Shown piece by piece: positions 54,638 through 64,000 of a stretch of DNA of 64,000 bases. How positions within the stretch are numbered: the stretch's first letter is position 1; every line of letters begins with the position of its first letter. This DNA comes from Ailanthus altissimus (Eukaryota; Streptophyta; Magnoliopsida; Sapindales; Simaroubaceae). Both the position numbers and the translations under genes were made by a program. Where the stretch lies: contig OX327690.1 of NCBI GenBank assembly GCA_946807835.1, positions 30,288,501-30,352,500 on the forward strand, read 5' to 3'. The notes under the pieces were generated by a model. It saw only the letters and a list, made by a program, of their open reading frames with translations, did no database searches and was not told where the DNA came from.

Positions 54638-56827
54638 TGTTGGGTTATATGGTTGGGCGAATTTACTTAGGGTTCTTGCATGTGGGTTGTGTTCATCATA
54701 CAAACAATATACATATCTCATACATACATGTGCACAGCGGAAGATTACATATAATGAACACAGAAAATAACATTTGATTAATCTGAAATTCGAGATTGAG
54801 AAATATCACCAATGAAGCCTTTGGATTAATTTTCTTTGAAGTCCACCATGAAATGAATCTTTGATCAATTCTAGCAATCAACAAGGGTGGGTTTGATTGT
54901 CTAGAATGGCAGCATCTTAATCCAGCATATGTGTTTAACTCTTAAACATTTTTCAAAGTTAAACCATTTAACTTAATTAAATTTGTTTTTCCTTTTATTC
55001 AACTCTTGAATAAATAAAACAAATCTTGTTTTTAGTTATTACATTTAGTAACCATTAATTCAATTTGTTTTGTTGTTCTAACACTTAAAACACAAAACAA
55101 ACAATTTCAATTTCTCAAATTGAATTGGCTCACAAAATGCAAAACCTAAAAAACTAAATCAATTTTTCAATTTCAATTTCATTTCACTTTATATACAAAT
55201 GAATTAATTCCAAACTAATTTGAATTTCATTTGCATTTCATTTGGCTTAACCTAACCTTAGTTAACATTTAACCTTAGTTAGATTATTTTAACTTAACCT
55301 TTAAGTTAATAAATATTTAATTAATTTAACCATAGTTAACTAACTTAACCATGGTTAGGTTAACCTTTACTTAACCTTTAAGTAAGGTTAACTTAACTTA
55401 ACCACTTGGTTAACTTTTAACCTTAGTTATGTTAAATTAATTTATTTAACAATTAAATAAATAAATATTTATTTTAATTATTTAACAATTAAATAATCAT
55501 AAAGTGAAATTACTATTATATCCTTACTCGGTTACCAAGTTAACCTAAAGTGGGTCCCACCAATTTAACCACATACTTTAGTTAACGTAACCTTAGTAAT
55601 TGCTGAATTATACTGTATTGAACAATTCAATACGGTACACTGCCCAAGTGCTCAAAGAGTACATTTCATATTGGGACTCTCTAGGTCCACACCCGATTTG
55701 TCAAATGGAACTGTTCCATTAATCCGTAATCGATGCCCCACGCACACGTTACGAATATTACAAATCAGCGTGTCAGACCATACAAGTTGAGGTCATAACG
55801 TATACGTATAATCCTTCCATCATTTATATCCTGGATGTGCAGGGATATAGATCAGCACCGTCAAATCCCTATTTGCTTATCCATAATCTTATCTCCAGAT
55901 TCGTATCTCTATAAACAATATACGCAAACACTTTTGCTATATTGTTTAACCCTATGGGAAACTCTTTTCCCGGGTTTATGCTTGTGGCCACAAGACTTTA
56001 TGAAATACAATCTCGGAGCATCGGATATACAACTTACCTACGTAAGCTGACGGATCCCGTATCTACGCACACCGGACTCCATGAGCATCGGACCATACCC
56101 AGCGACACATAGCGGTCAGACCATGAAAGGTCTCTGACATATGTGGAACCAAAGCATGATGGATCACTCACAAGACCACCGTGGCGCTCAGGTCAAAGGA
56201 CCACGAATACTACTCAACTCGAGAGGACCTTCCTTTGACGGTGTCATAGGATATCTATTGGGGTCCTCATAAGTCTGTTCAGTATCCAGTCCTGACTGGA
56301 TACCCGCATGCCTATACAAGCTCTAAGCTCATGGTCAGCTAAGAACAACCATCTGAACCAGTCAGATATAGACATACACTAATCTATATATAGTGAATCA
56401 CCGATAGACCCTCATTAGTGATTATAGATCAGGAACATTATCTTTGAGACATACTTACATAATGATATTTCTTAACACCTATTGCAACTCTTTGCAATTA
56501 TATCATTACAAGTATACTCTCAGGTCTTTGTCCCATTATAGACAAGGTTCTAACTCTTTAGACCTCGCTGACTCTTATAACCTGCTAACTCTTAACAGTG
56601 CTAACTTTTAGCATTTATAACTCTCAGCTTTGCTAACTATTAGTTCTGATCTAAACTCCTTTAGACCAGATCTGAACTCTTTCAGATCAAACAATGTCTG
56701 TAATGTTACAAGCATTATACCATATTAATATGATATTAACAATCTTTATTCGAAATGTTTATTGTATAAATATTAACAATTAATATTCATACAATATTGG
56801 AATGGCACGTGAGCACCAGCTCCAACA
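54638..56827 (-). repeat. 5' LTR of the non-autonomous element
   Basis: This LTR is 2190 bp, with the same termini as the 3' LTR, no length difference and no mismatch seen. It is followed by the GATAG target duplication and then unique DNA. Confidence 0.93.
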
Positions 56828-56832
56828 GATAG

Positions 56833-58172
56833 AGCCCTTCTCTTGACTGATTCAAAGCATTCAAACTGAAACTGATATATCTTTGAGTTGCTAATGTTGA
56901 CACTTCAAAAATTAAACGAACCAAGATCGATTTTCAGCTTGATATTATTTACAAGTTTGTACAAAGGTAGAAAATAAAGAATAAGAGAATAATCTAACTA
57001 AAGTTAAAGGGGAATAGGGCTATTTTTTTGTTTTTTTTAGTGGGTATACTTAAAACTTTGATTAGAAAATATGGCTTTGGCTTTATGAATAAATTCTTTG
57101 CTTGGGGATTTGGGTTTAGATCTTAGATTTATAGATGAAAATTTAAATGAATTGTGTGAAAAAGAAGAATAATACTGCTGGTATCAATATATGGATTATG
57201 GATGAAGGCTTTAACTTAAAGAAGAGAAATTAAATTTGTGTGTGGCTCCGTTGATGGAAATTGAAAGTATGAAAATGGAAACTAAATGACAAACAACGAA
57301 GCTTCCTTAGTCGATAAAATCAAATTTATTTGTGGCATCGACCCTATGTGATTCTTGATTTTAAAGGAATGAAAAAAAAAAATTCTTGGTTGAAATATAA
57401 CTCCATATTATTTTAAATTTATACCATATAATCTCTTGGAGGATGCTAATCGTCTGCTAAAAAACAAGTCCCACAAAACCGGAAAATATGAAGTCTATAG
57501 AAAAATAAAAAAAATTCGCAAGTTTGTTTTTAATACCATCAAATCACAGCATCTGTTTATTGTTCACATCTTTGGAGGCCCACATTTGGGGCCCAATTGA
57601 TGCATTATTTGATGTACAATGAATTAGGCCATCCTTTTCTTGCCACGTGGAACCGGGACAATTTTTTTTTTTTTCTTTTTGTGAATGTTGTCAACTTTTC
57701 ATTGTGGGTACACAAGGAATTAGCTACTAATAATTTGCTAATGTGAATCATGGAGATAACAACTAATAATAAATTATTAGAATTTGTTCCACTTTTTGAA
57801 TAGCTTGATGGGTTCTTTTCTTACGTTAAAGAAGTGAACTATATGATTACAAGGCGATGCTTACAAAAACAACCTCTTTATAGGCTCATTGATTGATAGA
57901 TGATTACAAGTAATCATAATGACTTGGAAGCCTAATCTTCATTCATCATACAAATTTGTAAATTAAGCTTGCCACTTGTAAAAATGGTACATCATTTTCA
58001 AACTTCTGTATCCTTTGCAAACTCACCCATAAGCTATATCCATGAAAATTTTGACTTATGCCAATTATGTGACTAGAGTATTCTCAAGTAAATTGTGGAG
58101 GGTTAGTACCCACTTGGCTTTCTCTCATTGGATCATGGCCTACCTAAATTGGATGATTGGAAGTTAACAAAT
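56833..58172. other. Intergenic DNA upstream of the transporter gene
   Basis: No ORF or repeat is recognised. Before the retroelement insertion this sequence was continuous with 47373-47501 (…GCAGTCGATAG joined to AGCCCTTCTC). It presumably contains promoter elements of the transporter gene, and none can be named confidently. Confidence 0.4.
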
Positions 58173-58180
58173 TATATAAA
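58173..58180 (+). promoter_or_regulatory. Candidate TATA box of the transporter gene
   Basis: TATATAAA lies about 200 bp upstream of the ATG at 58378, at a distance that leaves a typical 5' UTR of about 170 bp. Confidence 0.4.
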
Positions 58181-58377
58181 GAAAATTTCAAGTCTTGGTC
58201 ATTACATTTATTTTAGCAGCATTTATTAGTTCAAAACAAAAAACAAAAATAGCCAAAAGAAAAATGAAAGAGAACTTGTCTACTTCTTCTCTGTACTTAT
58301 GAAGATCATTCCAACCCCAGTTGCTACCTCCATTTTGGAACTACTTCTCCATTTTCTCTAATCTTGTTCACTCTAAA

Positions 58378-60617
58378 ATGAACGGTGATCACATAGTTCA
58401 TCCGAATTCTGATGACCCCAAGGCCCCACTTCTCCCCTCCCGTGATCCAGCAATCCAGCGGTCACCAAGCACCACCCATTTCTCAGTCAAATCCATTTTC
58501 ACACCTAGCAATTTCTACATCCTCCTAGGGCCTCTTCTGTGTGCTGTCATATGCCTCTTGGTGAAGCTAGATGGGCCAGCGACGAGCCGGAACATGTTGG
58601 CTGTTCTTGCTTGGGTCTTCGCGTGGTGGCTCACTGAGGCTGTGCCCATGCCCATCACTTCCATGTCACCTTTGTTTCTGTTCCCTCTCTTTGGTATTTC
58701 TTCTGCTGATGATGTTGCTCGTTCTTACATGGATGATGTTATTGCCCTTGTTCTTGGCAGCTTTATACTTGCTCTTGCTGTTGAGCATTACAACATTCAC
58801 AGAAGATTGGCGTTCAATGTAAGCTCTCTTATCATGACATTAGCTATAAATTTTGTTGATTGATTATCTATATTGGCTTAATAATTCAGTGATAATTAGA
58901 TAATTACAACGATTGAATGGAAACTTTGACATTTTTTTCTCTCTCTCACACCACGTGTAATGCGTTGGTGGAGACTTGTACCGTTCATAATTGGTTAAAA
59001 ATTAGAATAAAGCAAGTACTAGTCTTATCGTGCAAAAAGTAGTAATGCCTAATACATTTTGATGCCCGCAGATAACTTTGCTGTTCTGCGGAGAGCCACT
59101 AAATCCGCCTGTGTTGCTACTGGGGATATGTGGCACGACAGCATTTGTGAGCATGTGGATGCATAACGTGGCGGCAGCGATGATGATGATGCCAGTGGCC
59201 ACTGGGATCTTACAGAACTTGCCACCAGTTCCCCTTCAATCAGACGTTGTGAGGAAGTTCTGCAAAGCTGTGGTGCTGGGGGTAATATACTCTGCAGCTG
59301 TAGGAGGGATGAGCACACTTACTGGGACGGGTGTCAACTTAATATTGGTGGGGATGTGGAAGAGCTATTTTCCAGAAGCAAACCCAATTAGCTTTAGCAC
59401 TTGGTCCTTTTTTGCGTTACCCTTGGCTTTGGTAATTTTCTTTGCTTTATGGGCTATTTTGTGCTTATTGTATTGTTCACGAAGCTCAGGGGAGGCTCTG
59501 TCCCAATATTTGGACAAAGCCCAACTCAGAAGGGAGCTTGAAATGTTAGGTAAGAGTCCAATTAAGGAAACCCATATCAGCTTATTAAAATTTGCATAAA
59601 TGTTCTGCTGGCAATTTCTATTGTTTTTGTCACCAAATAATATATTTTAGTCCCAACATATGTTTGACAGGTCCAATGGCTTTTGCTGAAAAGATGATAC
59701 TAGCTGTATTTGGGGTAAGCCCATGAGGCGCTGTAATTTTTCTTTGAACTGATGATAGTTAAATAGGGATGTCTTCAAGTTAATTGAAGATGGTTTGTGC
59801 AGATGCTAATAGCATTGTGGATGACGAGAAGAATAACAGATGACACTCCTGGTTGGGGAGCTCTCTTCCATGGACTTGCTGGTGATGGAACTGCTAGTGT
59901 GAGTACTCTTGATAACAACAGTAAATAAGTTACACACATTTAATCAAGATTTTTGTGTCACTTAAGTATGGTTAACATTTTTTCTAGGTGATGATGGCAA
60001 CTCTGTTGTTCATAATTCCAAGCATGAAGCAAAGGGGAGAAAAATTGATGGATTGGAATAAATGCAAGAAGATACCATGGAACATTATATTGCTTTTAGG
60101 GGCTGGTTTTGCCATAGCTGATGGAGTAAGGACTAGTGGCCTAGCTGATGTGCTCTCAAGAGCACTGGATTTCCTGGAGTCAGCTCCATATTTAACCATT
60201 GCACCTATTGTCAGTCTGATTAGCGCGATCATTACTGAATTCACATCAAACAATTCCACCACAACTCTCCTTGTTCCACTTCTGATTGAAATAGCAAAAA
60301 CCATGCATGTTCATCCATTACTTCTTATGGTTCCCGGAGCAATTGGAGCACAATTTTCTTTCTTGCTGCCCACAGGAACCCCTTCGAATATTGTCGGCTT
60401 CACAACTGGGCACATTGACATTCCGGATATGATCAAGACAGGGTTGCCCCTGAAGATTTTTGGCATTGCAGCTGTCTCTGTTCTGATGCCTACACTTGGT
60501 AAGCAATCTTATAGCCACACTAATAATTTTTTTTGTCATATTTGATATGTATTACATCGATGAATTTTGGCTATTGCAGGTGCTTATGTGTTTGGTACAA
60601 ATAGGGAAGTTCAGTAG
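58378..60617 (+). CDS. TDT: Tonoplast dicarboxylate transporter (SLC13/DASS family)
   Basis: Six exons join in phase to 535 residues: 58378-58818, 59072-59549, 59671-59714, 59803-59898, 59988-60498 and 60580-60617. All introns are GT-AG. The family includes the Arabidopsis vacuolar malate carrier (about 540 residues), whose N-terminus resembles this one. The protein should move malate and related dicarboxylates across the vacuole membrane, affecting pH and acid storage. Seen in the sequence are a polar N-terminus with a dileucine-like PLLPS, about a dozen hydrophobic segments, the first substrate-site motif TLTGTGVNL in exon 2, SNNST (440-444), and the DASS signature [15 protein letters not shown] (476-490). 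The ends are complete: the C-terminus is FGTNREVQ. The start is the first ATG matching the family N-terminus. I see no lesion. Confidence 0.93.
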
Positions 60618-62986
60618 CTGCAAAATCTCATATACTGTATTGATTTCTCAGACAAGTCTCAGCATCCTGTATAGGATTTACAATAGTTCTTGTGATTGAA
60701 GAGAGGCTGATATGTAATCATATTGATCCGTGTAATACTGGATGTTTAATGTATAGTTGCAAGGGATTATATTGAAAGGGATGAGAGGGGCGGAAATCAA
60801 AAAGAAAAAAAATCTCCTTTGGCCAGCAGGTTCTCTCTTTCTGCATTTTGTCTAATTCAGTTGTATCAAATATATGTATAGACAATGATTTGCCTCCTTT
60901 CGTTAGCACGACAGTCGAGGCTTTTCCTTTTGTTTATCATTGTTGAAGAAAATATATATATTATTTCAGTGTGTTTACTTTTGGACACATCAACTTTCAT
61001 CTGATGATTTATCTTGTCAGAAACTTGTTGTATGTGTATATCTGTATGTTAATTCCTATCATGAATACTGAAATCCAACCTACAGAGATGTATACAAAGC
61101 CTGTTTTGAAAGAATATTAAGCTGTTATATTTTTTAGATTGGTGAAGTTCAAATAAACTAAAGGAGATTAGATAAGGAAACAATTCAACAGGCTTTTGCT
61201 TTTCAGCTTTTATCTTTTTACCAAACTAATAAAAAAAAAAAATTCTCATAAAATCCTATCTCATGTGGACTTAGGTATAATTTGGTGGTTGTAATACTCG
61301 AGATCCAAAAATTTTGAACTTAAGGCTATAGATAAGAGTTAAGATGAATAAAATGAGGGTTGGCTGCTAAAATTCCATGTTAGATAAAGTTATTGGTCAT
61401 ATACGTAGTATAAGTTTTTTTTGGATGAAAACTAAAAACAAAACCCAATGCAAGCTTAGCCCGAAATTTAATATCATATTGTGTAGAAGTGGGTATTTAT
61501 TCTTACTTTAACCTTTGAATGTGCTTTTCCTGGTTTGGTGCCCCTCAATTTTTGTTTCCCTCCCTTTTTTTGCCCAATCCTGCTTGTACTTTATGCCCAT
61601 TAAAGATTGAATACCAAAAGTGCAAGTGTATTAATTCCGTATAAATAGAAACTCGTTGCCTCAAGTGAATTGGAAATACGAACAGCTTATGGAATTCTCC
61701 GGACAGATTCTTTCTTTATTATGTGATTAGAGATTGTTATATTCTCTGTGGAAAATGAAAGAGATAGAAACTGGGTTTTGTGGATTGATTACTTCTGTTG
61801 TTCTGTTCTCTGCTTTCTTTTGTTCTCAGTTTCATTTAATTGTGTGGCGGTAATTAGAGAACCAAGTGATGTGATCAGCTTACTTAATGCGCCTTGGAAA
61901 AGTAAATATTCTCGGGAATTGGTCCTTTTTTGGTCTCTAAGAGAATCAGTAGCAAAGCTGCTTTTGGAAAACAGAAACAACCTTTTCGGTTGGCGAATTT
62001 CTATTTTCTTCATCTCTTCTTTCATGTTATATAATGTGTTTACAGAGCATTAAAGTAAAATCTGTTTTCTTCAGCTGATCATTACACTCCCAATTTTAAA
62101 TTTATTTGTTTGTTGGGTTTCGCACTCTAGCAAACTCTAACAAAGTGATGTAACAGTGAAGAGATAAATTTGATATTTTATTTAGTTTAAAAATATTTAA
62201 AATAAAAAATTAAATTAAATTTATATTAATTTAAAAAATACCTATATTAATACTAAGTATTAGATCTCTTTAATTCAACAAACATAAAAAAATAACAAAA
62301 ACAACTCAAATTAAGAATTTATTTTATAACTGAATTATTAAAATAACGAACGCCTTCTAATGTTATAAAAGATACATATTTATGTTAATCAATAATTATC
62401 TTAAACATAATCAAATAAGATTTTTTATTAAATTAAAAATACAACTCAAATAATAATTATTAAACTTATAAAATATTAAAAAATTAAAGTAAAATAAGAC
62501 ACAAACTAATTAAAATATTTATAAAATTAATAAACTCTAATTTGATCAGAAATTTTTATAATTCTCAATCTGCATCACCGAGTCAAATATATTTTTCAGC
62601 ATTTCGGTAAGTGCTTCTGATTCAAACCTTTTATTATTTAAGCATGCAATTAATAATAGACAATTCAGGAAGAAACAGAAAATTATTGTTCCAAGCACTG
62701 AACACATTTTAGTAGAGTAAAAATGTTTCATTAGCAAATAGAGTGAACTTGTAATTGTCCTTTTCCTCATAAACTAGAAAACACAGTCCTTCCTTATTGC
62801 CCTTTTTTTCTTTTTGGGTGGTGGGGGGTTGTATTCTCAAATTATTGCAATAACTAATGTTCTCAAAATTTTTATTGGGTGGCTCATTCTCAATTTTTCT
62901 TTTTGTTTGAATACAGAAAATAAATAATATTCTCATGTTCTTCTCTTGGATTATTTATTTATGTGGAATAAGTATTAAACATATAA
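60618..62986. other. 3' UTR and intergenic DNA
   Basis: The first few hundred bases should be the transporter 3' UTR. After that the DNA is AT-rich. A frame of 101 codons at 61748-62053 has a hydrophobic stretch but no motif, no codon bias I can judge and no partner exon, so I do not call it a gene. Low-complexity AT sequence fills 62160-62560. Confidence 0.4.
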
Positions 62987-64000
62987 TGTTATTGATGTCT
63001 TTAAAGTATGTGAAATAACATTTTATTTGATTAATAAAAGTTTATTCATACATATAATTGAACATATATTGATAAGTCCATATTTTATAAAGCATGTGAT
63101 TTATGTATTAGGCATATGATGCTAATACAAAGAATATAAATCACAAGTTCTTTATAAATTAAATGAAGTTCACAGCTATTAATGAAAAAAAGCATTTCAT
63201 TATGTAAGGTTGTAGTTTTTCTGCTTCTTATAGTGGATGATTTTCTTTGATTATCGAAGTAGAGACTTCGAGTAGAAAAATTAGTGTATATGTTATATTG
63301 AACAGGACTACTGTGAATTTTGATTTGGTTAACTAAATGTCTAGATCTTAATTAAAAAAAGATGTAATAAGCTTAATTGATCTTAATCCTGAACGGGTAA
63401 TGAACTTACATTCATGCATTGTATCTTTTGAGTTATTACAGAGTAAGATCCAAATAAACTGTCAAAACCTCGATAGTTTGGAGATATAATTTTATGGGTC
63501 GTAGGAACATATATTTATAAGATGAAATATAATAATTAATGTCCACCTAAGTTCTTTGCAGTGCTTAATCATTAGAATCTGTATCTACAGTTTATTCAAT
63601 AAATAATTTATTGAATAATAATATTTATTTATAAATTTATTTACAAATATAGACATATTAAAAGTGATTATTAGAGCATTCAGTGACTTAGGAAAAAAAA
63701 AGTAACTAAAGAGGTAAGGCATTTTTTCAAGGCCTAACTTTAATTATGGATATCAATTAGAGGGTCAATTAAGTGGTTATTATTGGTCTAAAAATCAAGT
63801 CCAATTTAATTAAAAAAAGTTTTAATTAAATGAGCTTTTACTTAATAACATGAGTTATAAGAGTGTAGCCCTTGGCTTTTAGTAGAATAGCTTGGGGTTA
63901 ACTTAGAAGAATTTGTGTATTATGAAATAATAAGGATTAGGCCTTTTAAGTTAAAGTTGGGAAGCCCATGGGTCTTGCAGTCCCTCTACTAGCTCAAATC
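62987..64000 (+). mobile_element. Copia LTR (same family as 6477-13499), opposite orientation, cut by window edge
   Basis: Starting at TGTTATTG, this segment is the reverse complement of the LTR at 6477-7927, including the 27-bp palindrome (63592-63618) and the tract CTTCTTATAGTGGATGATTT. About 1014 bp are in the window. No polypurine tract lies on its left side, so it is a 5' LTR or a solo LTR of a plus-strand element rather than a 3' LTR. Confidence 0.85.

Larger units (their letters stand above)
47502..56827 (-). mobile_element. Young non-autonomous copia-type LTR element
   Basis: This 9326-bp element has two LTRs of exactly 2190 bp each and a perfect target duplication GATAG (47497-47501 and 56828-56832). 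It has an exact initiator-Met primer-binding site and a polypurine tract. The LTRs align with a constant offset of 7136 bp and I saw no difference in the stretches compared. The interior (49692-54637) has no ORF longer than about 60 codons apart from GC-repeat artefacts, only decayed copia pol traces. All cis signals for transposition are present but no proteins, so it must have been moved by another element's enzymes. Confidence 0.92.

Noticed and set aside
61748..62053. 101-codon ORF downstream of the transporter
   Set aside because: It has no recognisable domain, splice partner or promoter and could be chance in this length of DNA.

Overview
This window looks like nuclear DNA from a dicot plant. 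It has split genes with GT-AG introns, an F-box/FBA gene, a GH28 polygalacturonase cluster, a tonoplast-dicarboxylate-transporter-like gene, and Ty1/copia, LINE, SINE and MITE elements in a very AT-rich background. A woody eudicot such as Citrus is plausible, but nothing in the sequence fixes the species.

Layout. Positions 1-4170 hold two F-box paralogues on the minus strand, one frameshifted and cut by the window edge, one intact. Positions 4200-6471 are AT-rich and carry two MITE-like inverted-repeat units. A copia element on the minus strand occupies 6477-13499, with both LTRs, a 5-bp target duplication (CTAAT) and a decayed pol. From about 10681 to 35040 there are two head-to-tail copies of a segment of about 12 kb (A: 10681-22430; B: 22431-35040). 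Each copy contains the 5' end of the copia element, a SINE, an LTR-like island, a polygalacturonase gene and an RNase-H-like relic. Copy A keeps a complete four-exon polygalacturonase of 400 residues. Copy B lost exon 1 and the promoter through a 343-bp deletion and carries an active-site substitution. A third, more distant polygalacturonase copy (35926-37016) lacks intron 1 and has an internal deletion with a frameshift.

Positions 37391-41180 hold a MITE-like hairpin and a short wrecked copia element. A full-length LINE follows at 41741-47352 on the minus strand, with a 20-bp target duplication, two ORFs overlapping by ATGA, and one in-frame stop. Only 129 bp further on lies a 9.3-kb copia-type element (47502-56827) whose two 2190-bp LTRs appear identical and which has a GATAG target duplication, yet its interior has no usable coding sequence: a young non-autonomous element. 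Positions 58378-60617 hold a six-exon gene for a 535-residue dicarboxylate transporter of the vacuolar membrane. The window ends inside another LTR of the first copia family, in the opposite orientation.

Three host loci look functional: the F-box gene at 2762-3949, polygalacturonase A, and the transporter. They share no evident pathway. Most of the remainder is transposon sequence and its decay products, plus a tandem duplication whose copies have decayed unequally.
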